From assembly GCF_003313395.1 (NCBI RefSeq), contig NZ_QNFZ01000288.1, positions 1 through 51,461 on the forward strand: a stretch of DNA of 51,461 bases, read 5' to 3'. Source of the DNA: Nonomuraea lactucae (GTDB lineage Bacteria > Actinomycetota > Actinomycetes > Streptosporangiales > Streptosporangiaceae). The translations under genes and the position numbers were made by a program. Below are positions 41,525 through 49,047 of this stretch, in pieces (positions within the stretch are counted from its first letter, which is position 1; every line of letters begins with the position of its first letter). The notes beneath the pieces were generated by a model. The model saw nothing but the letters and a program-made list of their open reading frames with translations. It was not told the origin of the DNA and did not search any database.

Positions 41525-41722
41525 CTATTGGTCGGCCCGCTGCTTCTGGACGCTCAGGTCATCCAGCGGGCCGAACTCCTTGGACACCCACCCGAGTGCC
41601 CCCGACGCTTCACCATTGAGGAGCTGGATGATCGGTTCCCGGCTTTGAGAGCTGACTCTGCCGCTGTCCATCCACACGCGCCCCTGGCGGTCTACCCAGG
41701 CGCGGATGACGGGGCGGGTCAC
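41525..41722 (-). CDS. 65-residue small protein closing the XRE cassette
   Basis: A GTG at 41722 overlaps the stop of the 66-residue gene (GTGA), so translation is probably coupled. The product (TRPVIRAWVDRQGRVWMDSG, then FGPLDDLSVQKQRADQ) has no recognised domain or signal peptide. The degraded second cassette lacks this gene because repeat A begins at the corresponding point. It is a modest prediction based on coupling and position. Confidence 0.55.
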   Translation of the reverse strand: MTRPVIRAWVDRQGRVWMDSGRVSSQSREPIIQLLNGEASGALGWVSKEFGPLDDLSVQKQRADQ

Positions 41723-41919
41723 GGCATGTCGTCCGCGGTGAAGAGGAGTTCTCTCTGGTAGACGGCGGCTACCCGCAGCAACATCCCTAGCTCGACGGCT
41801 TCCCGCTCCGTGGTGGCCACGGCAGGGTCCCCGCTGACCTTATGACGGAGGCGGATCGTGCCGTCGTCGTCCACGCTCACATGGCATTCAGGGATCTCAG
41901 GGGCGTCGTGGAGGGACAT
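41719..41919 (-). CDS. 66-residue acidic small protein of the XRE cassette
   Basis: This is a small protein (DAPEIPECHVSVDDDGTIRL followed by a helical REAVELGMLLRVAAVYQREL). The pattern suggests a short beta-hairpin followed by a helix. It starts 96 bp after the XRE-DUF5753 gene. It differs from DUF397, the usual partner of such regulators, and is conserved in the degraded second cassette at 39545-39744. Function unknown; an adaptor or antitoxin-like role is only a guess. Confidence 0.68.
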   Translation of the reverse strand: MSLHDAPEIPECHVSVDDDGTIRLRHKVSGDPAVATTEREAVELGMLLRVAAVYQRELLFTADDMP

Positions 41920-42014
41920 GCCTCGGACGGTAGAGACGGCGCCGGAGAAGATCAAGGATTATTCTTGAATATTCGAATTCTGTTTCCCCAGGTCAGAGCG
42001 CAAGAATTCTTCGA

Positions 42015-42848
42015 CTAGCCCAGGTCATCCAGGACCTGGGTGATCAGGCGTCGAGCCTCTGCTCCATAGCTCGCACTGGCCGCGAGCCGGTCGAAGACCT
42101 GGCCGTACAGGGCGATCTCCTGCGGCTGCGTCAACGTCAACTCCGCACCGATGGTCTCAACCAGCACGCGCTGATCATCGAAGATCCAGAATCCGTGCTT
42201 GGGAGACTCGCTCAGCTCAGCGCCGAACCCGATGATGCCGACGTGGATGGTGCTCATCGAGCACAGCGCCACGAGACGGTCGAGCTGGCCGACCATCACC
42301 TCAGGCGGGCACAAGCGGTATCGCAGCACAGCCTCGGTCATCACAAAGTGCAGCCGCTTCCTCGGCCGGTACAGCACCTCCTGGCGCTGCATGCGGACAC
42401 GGACACCCTCGTCAACGTCATCCAGTACGCCATGGCGGGCGATCGACTGGGCGAGCCGGTTCCGGGCATAGTCGGGCGTCTGCAGCAGGCCGGGGATCAC
42501 CGTGGTCTCGAACGCCCGTATGTGGCTGGCGTTGGCTTCCAGGGCGATGCTGGCTCGCTGGCGCGCCGAGGTACCGGCGCCGAGCTGGCGCCGCCACTCG
42601 GCGTACATCGTCTCCAGGACCTCCAGACGGGCCAGCAGTGGTGTCGCCGCCGGCCCGTCGCCGACCGCGGATGTCCAGGCGCGGATGTCTGCCGCGGTGG
42701 GCGTCTGCCGTCCCGTCTCCAGCTTGCTTACCTTGGACTGTGGCCAGCCGAGCAGTTCTGCGAGCGCCGTCCCGGTGAACCCGGCGTGCTGGCGGAGCTG
42801 GCGAAGCTGTCGGCCGAGGTCCTCTCGGGCCTCTTGTAGTCGGGGCAC
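42015..42848 (-). CDS. XRE family regulator with DUF5753 domain
   Basis: This is a 277-residue protein. The N-terminal helix-turn-helix is LGRQLRQLRQHAGFTGTALAELLGWPQSKVSKLETGRQTPT; the remaining 200 residues form the DUF5753 domain common in actinomycete regulators (LEANASHIRAFETTVIPGLLQTPDYAR and HGFWIFDDQRVLVETIGAEL). The GTG at 42848 gives the usual family length, with GGAGGG upstream, whereas the longer open frame would overlap the preceding gene. It follows the DUF6879 gene by 11 bp. Confidence 0.88.
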   Translation of the reverse strand: MPRLQEAREDLGRQLRQLRQHAGFTGTALAELLGWPQSKVSKLETGRQTPTAADIRAWTSAVGDGPAATPLLARLEVLETMYAEWRRQLGAGTSARQRASIALEANASHIRAFETTVIPGLLQTPDYARNRLAQSIARHGVLDDVDEGVRVRMQRQEVLYRPRKRLHFVMTEAVLRYRLCPPEVMVGQLDRLVALCSMSTIHVGIIGFGAELSESPKHGFWIFDDQRVLVETIGAELTLTQPQEIALYGQVFDRLAASASYGAEARRLITQVLDDLG

Positions 42849-42859
42849 GGGCGCTGTTT

Positions 42860-43378
42860 CTACCCTCCGGCGTACTGCTCGTACGGCGTGGCGTAGTGCC
42901 AGGCCACGTCCCGCCACTGACAGTGCTGCAGCACGACCTCCGGGTCAGTCACCAGCTCGTGCTGGAGCGGCCGGTCGTCGGCGTCGAAGTTGAGCAGCAC
43001 GAGCCGGGCAGAGTCGAAGAGCGCGAAGTCGCGGTCGGGGAGACCGAGGTCAACGGCGCGTGGGCGAGCCAGATACCGGATGTCCTCGCCTGCGGCGGCG
43101 TTGAGTGGAGTGCCTGCCAGAAGCCAACGCACGTAGTCGCTGTGGGGCTCGGAGACGACCCGCACTCGCTCAACGCGCTTGCCCTCGCCGGTTGATCCCC
43201 TCATCTTGGCCAGCCACGGCCTGGTGGCCCGTTCCGGGTCCGGCTGCCCGGCCAGGAACTTCCGCAGCGACTCATGCTCGGAGGGCACGTCGTATCGGTC
43301 GCGGAACTCGAACTTGAACGCGGTGTGCTGGAAGGTGTCCCACAACGCGCCGAACTCCGCAGGGGCGAGCAGGGGCAC
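42860..43378 (-). CDS. DUF6879 family protein
   Basis: This 172-residue protein matches the DUF6879 pattern: an N-terminal FGALWDTFQHTAFKFEFRDRYDV, a WLAKMRGSTGEGKRVERVRVVSEPHSDYVRWLL core and the C-terminal DVAWHYATPYEQY. Such proteins very often stand next to XRE-DUF5753 regulators in actinomycetes; their activity is unknown. The GTG start overlaps the stop of the preceding 65-residue gene (TAGTG), so they are coupled. Confidence 0.85.
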   Translation of the reverse strand: MPLLAPAEFGALWDTFQHTAFKFEFRDRYDVPSEHESLRKFLAGQPDPERATRPWLAKMRGSTGEGKRVERVRVVSEPHSDYVRWLLAGTPLNAAAGEDIRYLARPRAVDLGLPDRDFALFDSARLVLLNFDADDRPLQHELVTDPEVVLQHCQWRDVAWHYATPYEQYAGG

Positions 43379-43575
43379 TAAGCCCCCTCTGCAAAGCGCA
43401 GCAGCTCCTTGGGGATCTCCACGCAGGTCTCTCCTGGCAGTACGTTGCGCAGCTCAGCGAGAGCCTCAGGGTCGGTAACCGCGTCGCCCTGCACGACGTA
43501 GGTGTCACGGTCGGTCTCGTACAAGGTGGGGCACTGGCCGTCGTCCGACGTGCTGCCGAGGAACCGCAACTTCAT
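43378..43575 (-). CDS. 65-residue conserved small protein heading the XRE cassette
   Basis: The ATG at 43575 with GGGAGG upstream gives a 65-residue product (MKLRFLGSTSDDGQCPTLYE, then VVQGDAVTDPEAL and a hydrophobic-acidic end). Proteins of this type are common ahead of DUF6879 genes. No domain of known activity is present. It is the first gene of the cassette, so the promoter lies between it and the truncated XRE scrap on the other strand. Confidence 0.75.
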   Translation of the reverse strand: MKLRFLGSTSDDGQCPTLYETDRDTYVVQGDAVTDPEALAELRNVLPGETCVEIPKELLRFAEGA

Positions 43576-43685
43576 TCTCGGGAGCCTCCCTGTATTCGGG
43601 AATTTGCTGACCACCCGATCGTGGATGGCGAATACTGCTGGGTCAATGGGCATACCCAACCTGTCCGTCTCCGGCGCCCCCGGCC

Positions 43686-43922
43686 GAGGCACTGGCCTTC
43701 GGGAAAGCCCTGTACGACCGCCGTAACGCCCTCGGGCTAAGCGTCCCCGAGTTGGCAGATCGGGCGGGCATGACGCAGGACGAGATCGAATGTATCGAAG
43801 AAGGTGGAACCACCCCCACCGTCGCTCTCTTGCGCCACCTGGCGGCGGCGTTGAACGCCGATGTACGCCTCACCTCTGGCCATGATCTGGGCTCGGTGTG
43901 GTTTGAGCCTCACGCGGCCTGA
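43686..43922 (+). pseudogene. 5'-truncated XRE helix-turn-helix protein
   Basis: An open frame ending with TGA at 43920-43922 encodes ALAFGKALYDRRNALGLSVPEL, then ADRAGMTQDEIECIEEGGTTPT and LAAALNADVRL, an XRE/HigA-like helix-turn-helix. No ATG, GTG or TTG with a ribosome binding site lies upstream in frame, and the frame enters from the promoter region of the divergent cassette. It is probably a gene that lost its start. Confidence 0.6.
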
Positions 43923-44170
43923 TTGAAAGGCACACTGCAGCGGCACAGCCTCTGAGGGTGGACGGTCGAGGCCGTGCAGCGCTCGCCGTGCAGGTGCCCA
44001 CAGGTCGAGCGTCTTCTCGTGCGCTGGCTCGGCGTCGCGCCTGGTGGTGAATTGTCAAATTCTGTGGATCGGCCGGACAGTATCTCCGTGGCTTCGGTTC
44101 GGCAGGGTTGCTGGCGGCAGCGTCCGGAAATGGTTCGCTGACTACCGGCCTGCCTGGCGAGAATGAGCGG

Positions 44171-44974
44171 ATGATTGCCACGTCGCCTCAAGGACACGTC
44201 GAGTTGCCACGTATCGTCACCGAGCTCGCGGCGGGGCGGCCGACACGGGCCGTATGGAAGAACGAACTCGGCGGACTGACGTTTCAATTCGGCCTGGGTG
44301 ATCGGCGGCAGTTTGTGAAGTGGACACCGGCCAGCAGCGGCATCGACCTTGCGGCCGAGGTGGCACGCCTGCGGTGGGCGGGGAGGTTCACTGTGGTGCC
44401 GCGCGTACTCGATGAGGGCGCCGACGAAACAGGGTCCTGGATCGTCACATGCGGCCTGCCCGGACGCATGGGGGTGGACGATCACTGGAAGCGCGACCCC
44501 GGCACCGCAGTCCGCGCGATCGGCTCTGGGCTGCGCGCACTCCATGACGCACTGCCCGTCGCTGAATGCCCGTTCGACTGGTCCGCCGAAAAGCGCCTGG
44601 AGACTGCGCGGTCACGAGCGGCGGCGGGCCGGGTCGATCCGGCGGATTGGCATCAAGACCTTCAGCACTTCGGCACGGTTGAGCGCGCGCTCGGCGTGCT
44701 CACTGACATGCCCCCAGTCGACCGGCTCGTCGTCTGCCATGGCGACGCCTGTGCTCCCAACACCCTGGTCGGTGAGGACGGCACGTGTACCGGACATGTC
44801 GACCTTGGCGCGCTCGGTGTCGCGGACCGCTGGGCCGACCTCGCCATTGCCACATGGAGTGCGCAGTGGAATTACGGTCCGGAATGGGAAGAGCCGCTAC
44901 TCGACGCCTACGGAGTCGAGCCGGACCTGGAACGTATCATGTACTACCGGCTGCTGTGGGAACTGTCAGACTGA
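44171..44974 (+). CDS. Aminoglycoside phosphotransferase family protein (APH(3')-like)
   Basis: This 267-residue kinase-fold protein has the catalytic loop VVCHGDACAPNTL (HGD...N) and the metal-binding DLGALGVADRWADLAIA, both typical of APH(3') enzymes that phosphorylate kanamycin-type drugs. The nucleotide-binding N-lobe contains RQFVKWTP with the expected Lys. The C-terminal part (YGPEWEEPLLDAYGVEPDLERIMYYRLLWEL) fits the family. The length matches APH(3') (about 265). The ATG at 44171 removes an implausible leader. Whether it confers resistance or acts on another hydroxylated small molecule is not decidable. Confidence 0.85.
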   Translation: MIATSPQGHVELPRIVTELAAGRPTRAVWKNELGGLTFQFGLGDRRQFVKWTPASSGIDLAAEVARLRWAGRFTVVPRVLDEGADETGSWIVTCGLPGRMGVDDHWKRDPGTAVRAIGSGLRALHDALPVAECPFDWSAEKRLETARSRAAAGRVDPADWHQDLQHFGTVERALGVLTDMPPVDRLVVCHGDACAPNTLVGEDGTCTGHVDLGALGVADRWADLAIATWSAQWNYGPEWEEPLLDAYGVEPDLERIMYYRLLWELSD

Positions 44975-45352
44975 GCATCGCAAGCCGCGGTGGCGGTTCA
45001 AGCTGCCTGAGCCTCGGGGCCGTTCGACAAGGTGACAGTTTTCGAAACGTGCGCCGCTGCGGACGAGGGCGACGAGGTGGGGTGCGATGATCGCTCGGCC
45101 CGTTTGAAAGGCGCCGAAGAGGGTTGGCGGGCCATCAGCGCGGAGTTCCGGTTTCTCGGTGCGCGAGTGGACGAGCCAGAAAAGTCGCGCACTCTCTTGA
45201 GGAAATCGGCCAAGCGGGAACGCGCGGGCGAAGCCCGCCTGGGCAAAACAGCCCGAGCGCAGCGAGGCCCGCTGTGGGCGGGCGGGCATCAGACGGTCAA
45301 CCCTTCAGGGGGTCAACGGGTGGGCGGCGCGGGGTCTCAAGACGGTCCCGGC
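44975..45352. other. Gene-free stretch with repeat B
   Basis: I find no recognisable gene. The right half carries a full copy of repeat B; the left half has open frames on both strands that look like GC-driven chance. Confidence 0.5.
45218..45327 (+). repeat. Dispersed repeat B, copy 2
   Basis: Nearly identical to 41317-41423, with a GGGC duplication inside (GTGGGCGGGCGGGC) and small changes near the end. It lies at the boundary between the accessory stretch and the conserved genes to the right. Confidence 0.8.
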
Positions 45353-46264
45353 TCACAGGATCGCCAGGGGGTTGATCGGGCTGCCCGTGCCTCCCTCGAT
45401 CCTGAGCGGAGCCGCGACGAAGACGAAGTCCGTACGGCGGGCCGCGCTCAGTTCCTCCAGCCAGAGCATCTCGATCAGGTGGATGCCGTGCCGGTGGAGG
45501 AGGATGAGGTGCAGGTCGTCGTCGAGGCCCTCGGCGGCGCGCTGGCTGGAGTCGAGGCCGCCGATCGCGGCGTTGTCGGCGGCCACGACCGACACGTCGT
45601 GGGCGGCGAGCCACCGTCCCGCGCCGGCCGACAGCCCCGGCTGGCCGGACCAGTAGTCGGCGGGCGAGCGGCGCCACACGGCGGGCCAGCCGGTACGGAT
45701 GACCGCGACGTCCCCCGGCCGCAGGTCCGGCCCCATCTCCTCCAGCAGCTCCGGCTCGACGCGGTGATCCGCGGGCAGGTGGTCCAGGCCCAGATGCCTG
45801 GGCACGTCGAAGAGAACTCCCCTGGCGACCACACCGCCCACGTGCTCGATGCCGCACCGGGTGGCGCCGTAGGAGCGGACGCGGGCGGCGGGATGGGCGT
45901 TGTAGAGCTCCTCGCCCGACCACATGTGGCAGAGCGCGTCCATGTGGGTGGTGGTGCCGTGGTGGCTCACGATCAGCGCGTCGTCGGCCACCCGCAGGCC
46001 CGCGCCCACCGGCCGCGCGCCGGCCGCGTAGTCTCCGCCGTCCACGGACATGAAGTGCTGCGGCAGCGGCCGTCCCTTCAGGTGCGGCACGGTCGTGGGG
46101 GCGGGCGAGGAGGTGGCGCCCCTGATCGGCATGGCGAGGCTGAGCACCTCGCCCGTGGCGGCCGACTTCAGCGCCTGGAGGACCAGCTCGGGGGTGAGCA
46201 GGTTCAGGGTTCCGCGTTGGTCGTCTGGGCCGAACCGGCCCCAGTTGTTAGGCTCGGCAACCAA
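45353..46264 (-). CDS. Cyclase family protein (KynB/isatin-hydrolase-like)
   Basis: This 303-residue metal-dependent hydrolase has the family motif HGTTTHMDALCHMW, giving the His/Asp ligands for zinc or manganese, near residue 102. Relatives hydrolyse N-formylkynurenine, isatin or cyclic amides. A TTG at 46264 appears to be the start, with AAAGGAAG about seven bases upstream; it lies inside the shared palindrome P3, so binding there would cover the translation start. It is divergent from a serine hydrolase gene. Confidence 0.85.
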   Translation of the reverse strand: MVAEPNNWGRFGPDDQRGTLNLLTPELVLQALKSAATGEVLSLAMPIRGATSSPAPTTVPHLKGRPLPQHFMSVDGGDYAAGARPVGAGLRVADDALIVSHHGTTTHMDALCHMWSGEELYNAHPAARVRSYGATRCGIEHVGGVVARGVLFDVPRHLGLDHLPADHRVEPELLEEMGPDLRPGDVAVIRTGWPAVWRRSPADYWSGQPGLSAGAGRWLAAHDVSVVAADNAAIGGLDSSQRAAEGLDDDLHLILLHRHGIHLIEMLWLEELSAARRTDFVFVAAPLRIEGGTGSPINPLAIL

Positions 46265-46278
46265 GTAAGCGCTTCCTT
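46262..46278. promoter_or_regulatory. Palindrome P3 between cyclase and serine hydrolase genes
   Basis: The minus strand reads GGAAGCGCTTACTTGGT, matching the sites near 1304, 10055 and 48954 (core AGCGCTTGCTTGGT with one change). It sits in the 29-bp gap of a divergent gene pair and overlaps the cyclase start, so one regulator could control both. Confidence 0.6.
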
Positions 46279-46293
46279 TCTACTGGAGGTCCG

Positions 46294-47499
46294 ATGCGCT
46301 GCGATCCCCGCTTCTCGCGCGTGCGTGAGGTGTTCGAGCGGCACTTCGCCGACGGTGACGAGCTGGGCGCCGCGTTCGCGGTGTACCTCGACGGGGAGCT
46401 GGTGGTGGACCTCTGGGGCGGGGTGGCCGACCGGCACACCGGCCGGCCCTGGGAGCGGGACACTCCGGCGTTCGCGTACTCGTGCACCAAGGCGATCACC
46501 GCCACGGTGCTGCTGCAGCTCGCCGAGCGGGGGCTGGTGGACGTGGCCGGGCCGGTGGCGGAGGTGTGGCCGGAGTTCGCGGCCGAGGGCAAGCAGGCCG
46601 TCACCGTCGCCCAGCTGCTCACGCACGAGGCCGGGCTGCCGGTGGTGGAGGACCCGGTGCCGGTGGAGGAGTTCGGCGACCACGCGGCCATCGCGGCCCG
46701 GCTCGCCGGCCAGCGCCCGCTCTGGGAGCCGGGGTCGGCGCACGGCTACCACGCGCTGACGTACGGGTTCCTGGTGGGCGAGGTGGTGCGGCGGGTGACC
46801 GGGAAGTCGGTGGGCGAGCTGGCGGCAGCGGAGATCGCGGAGCCGCTCGGCCTGGACCTGTGGGTCGGCGCCCCCGACCCGGTGATCGCCCGTACGGCCC
46901 GCCTCACGGCCGGCGAGCGCGCCCAGCCCACGGGCACCCCAGCCGGTACGGCGGGCGGGGCGCGCACATCCGGCCACACCGCCGCGTCCACGGATACCCC
47001 GGCCGGTACGGTGGATCCGCTGGCCCGGATGGCGCGGGACTCCCGTGACCCCGGCAGCCTGATGAACCGGGCCCTCGGCAACCCGGGCATGCAGCGGCTC
47101 AAGGGCGGCGCCAACCACCCGGTCGTGCTGCGCGCCGGCTGGCCCGCCGCCGGGGTCGTCACCACGGCCACCGGCCTGGCCGGTTTCTACCGGTCGCTGA
47201 TCGCGGGCGACATCCTGCGTCCGGATACGCTCGCCGACGCGATCAGGGCGCGGGCGACCGGCCCGGACCGGGTGCTGCACGTGGAGAGCTCGTTCGGGCT
47301 CGGCTACATGCGTCCGGCGATGACCTTCTTCGTCCCGTCGGCGAGCGCGTTCGGCCACACGGGGCTGGGCGGCTTCCTGGGTCTCGGCGACGTCGAGCGC
47401 GGCCTGGCCATCGGCTACGTGATGAACAGGATGTCCGACGCCGTCTCCGGCGGCCTGCGCGCGTACCGCCTGGCGGAGGCCGTCTACCGGTCGCTCTGA
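46294..47499 (+). CDS. Serine hydrolase (class C beta-lactamase-like esterase)
   Basis: This 401-residue protein has the SxxK motif in YSCTKAIT near residue 67 and a Tyr motif in YHALTYGFLVGEVVRRVTG, followed by a C-terminal GHTGLGGFLGLG that stands for the KTG-like triad part. No signal peptide is seen, so it is probably a cytoplasmic esterase or amidase like EstB rather than a secreted beta-lactamase. CTGGAGG precedes the ATG. It shares a 29-bp promoter region and palindrome P3 with the divergent cyclase gene. Confidence 0.88.
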   Translation: MRCDPRFSRVREVFERHFADGDELGAAFAVYLDGELVVDLWGGVADRHTGRPWERDTPAFAYSCTKAITATVLLQLAERGLVDVAGPVAEVWPEFAAEGKQAVTVAQLLTHEAGLPVVEDPVPVEEFGDHAAIAARLAGQRPLWEPGSAHGYHALTYGFLVGEVVRRVTGKSVGELAAAEIAEPLGLDLWVGAPDPVIARTARLTAGERAQPTGTPAGTAGGARTSGHTAASTDTPAGTVDPLARMARDSRDPGSLMNRALGNPGMQRLKGGANHPVVLRAGWPAAGVVTTATGLAGFYRSLIAGDILRPDTLADAIRARATGPDRVLHVESSFGLGYMRPAMTFFVPSASAFGHTGLGGFLGLGDVERGLAIGYVMNRMSDAVSGGLRAYRLAEAVYRSL

Positions 47500-47503
47500 A
47501 GCG

Positions 47504-47523
47504 GGCCCGCGTGACGGCGGGCC
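47504..47523. terminator. Weak hairpin between convergent genes
   Basis: GGCCCGC-GTGACG-GCGGGCC forms a 7-bp stem just after the serine hydrolase stop. It may serve both that gene and the convergent SDR gene. There is no T tract. Confidence 0.4.
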
Positions 47524-47555
47524 GGGCGGGAAGAGGCGGCGGGCGGGCACGGCGG

Positions 47556-48305
47556 TCAGTGCATGGTCACGCCGCCGCTCACCGACAGGGTCTGCCCTGT
47601 CACGTAGGCGGCGCGTTCCGTGCAGAGGTAGGCGACGAGCCCCGCCACGTCGGCCGGCGTGCCGAGGCGGCGCAGCGGGATGGTCCTGGCGATCCGTTCG
47701 ACGAGGCCGGGCTCGGCGGCCGACACGCGCTGCAGCATCGGGGTGTCGGTCGGACCGGGGCAGACCACGTTGGAGGTGACGTTCGCGCGTGCGGCCTCCC
47801 TGGCGAGCGTCTTGGCCAGCCCGAACAGCCCCGCCTTGGTCGCCGCGTACGCACCCTCGCCCCCCGACCCCGCCCTTGCCCCGTCGGACGAGACGAACAC
47901 CAGCCGCCCCCACCCCCTGGCCATCATTCCCGGCAGGAGCAGCTTGGTCATCAGCATCGGCCCGCGCAGGTTGACCTGCCACATGAGGTCCCAGTTCGCG
48001 GGATCGCTCGAGGTGAACAGCTCGACGATCGAGACTCCGGCGTTGTGCACGAGGATGTCCACGCCGCCGGCGGCGTCCCGGCAGGCGGCGCAGAACCGTT
48101 CGACCGACTCCGGCGCGGCGAGATCGACGGCCTGCGGGACGCTCCCGGGCAGCCCGGCGGCGACCTTCTCCGCGCCGCGCAGGTCCACGTCCGCGACCAC
48201 CACGCGGGCGCCGAGAGCGGTCAGGTCGGCGGCGATGGCCGAGCCGATGGCGCCCGCTCCCCCGGTCACGACGGCCACCCGCCCGTCCAGCCGCATCCCG
48301 TCCAT
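47556..48305 (-). CDS. SDR family oxidoreductase
   Basis: This is a 249-residue classical short-chain dehydrogenase with TGGAGAIG cofactor motif near residue 15, HNAG, the catalytic Ser in VFVSSDGA and YxxxK in AYAATKAG, and the closing VTGQTLSVSGG. The Asp after the second strand (VVADVD) suggests NAD(H) preference. The start at 48305 overlaps the stop of the isochorismatase-fold gene (TGATG), so the pair forms an operon behind palindrome P4. It would oxidise or reduce a hydroxy/keto intermediate. Confidence 0.9.
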   Translation of the reverse strand: MDGMRLDGRVAVVTGGAGAIGSAIAADLTALGARVVVADVDLRGAEKVAAGLPGSVPQAVDLAAPESVERFCAACRDAAGGVDILVHNAGVSIVELFTSSDPANWDLMWQVNLRGPMLMTKLLLPGMMARGWGRLVFVSSDGARAGSGGEGAYAATKAGLFGLAKTLAREAARANVTSNVVCPGPTDTPMLQRVSAAEPGLVERIARTIPLRRLGTPADVAGLVAYLCTERAAYVTGQTLSVSGGVTMH

Positions 48306-48949
48306 CACCGGCCGCTCCCGGCCTTCCACCGGCCGACGAGTTCCGACGCCGTGGTGCGGGTGGCGAGCAGGCTGATGGTGTGCTTCAGTACGGCCCGCGC
48401 GTACTCCTCCGGGATGCCCGCGACCGCGTCCGTGACGACGGTGACCCGGTAGCCGAGGTTCACGGCCTCCAGGGCGAGCCCGGGGATGCCCAGGTTGAGC
48501 GAGACCCCCACCCCGACGACGGCCGAGACGCCGAGCGAGCGCAGCGTCATGTCCAGCGAGGTGCCCGTGAACGGGGAGAAGCCGTGGTAGCGCCTGCTCT
48601 CCAGGTCACCCGCGTCCCGCAGCTCGGGCAGCACGTCCACGGCGGGGGTGCCGTCCAGCATGTGGGCGGGGTCGTCGAGCAGCGAGACGATGAACGGGCA
48701 GTTGGCGGCGTGCGACCCCGCCCGGTCGGAGCGGAACGCGGCGGTGCAGTGGATCACCGGGATGCCCGCCGCGCGGGCCGCCGCCAGCACGGAGCCCGTG
48801 TTGGCGACCACGCCGCGCAACCGGCACGCGGTCACCAGATCCGGAAATTTCGTGAGATCGCCGACGACGCCTCTCTGCATCTCCATGACGAGCACGGCCG
48901 TCCGCTCCACCGGGACTCCATTCAGCCGAGCGCGCCCGGCCGAACTCAT
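48305..48949 (-). CDS. Isochorismatase-fold protein without the catalytic triad
   Basis: This 214-residue cysteine-hydrolase-fold protein has an N-terminal TAVLVMEMQRGVVGD, the central GIPVIHCTAAF and the helix GVSAVVGVGVSLNLGIPGLALEAVNLGYRVTVVTDAVAG. The usual Asp is Glu (VMEMQ), the Lys region reads RYHGFSPF, and the nucleophile Cys of the CVxxTA loop is absent (SLNLGIPG). Classical hydrolase chemistry is therefore unlikely. It is coupled to the SDR gene. The palindrome P4 lies five bases before the ATG. Confidence 0.85.
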   Translation of the reverse strand: MSSAGRARLNGVPVERTAVLVMEMQRGVVGDLTKFPDLVTACRLRGVVANTGSVLAAARAAGIPVIHCTAAFRSDRAGSHAANCPFIVSLLDDPAHMLDGTPAVDVLPELRDAGDLESRRYHGFSPFTGTSLDMTLRSLGVSAVVGVGVSLNLGIPGLALEAVNLGYRVTVVTDAVAGIPEEYARAVLKHTISLLATRTTASELVGRWKAGSGR

Positions 48950-48953
48950 TTAG

Positions 48954-48970
48954 CCGAGCGCTTGCTTGGT
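48954..48970. promoter_or_regulatory. Palindrome P4 before the isochorismatase-fold/SDR operon
   Basis: CCGAGCGCTTGCTTGGT matches the consensus of the other three sites at almost every position. It lies directly upstream of the start codon at 48949, where it would cover the promoter or translation start of a leaderless or near-leaderless mRNA. Confidence 0.62.
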
Positions 48971-49047
48971 GTAAGCGTACACGACCACCCCTCCCACCCG
49001 GCGGCCCCGGATCGGCGGTCCGCAGCGGAGCGGCCCCACCCTCCCGC

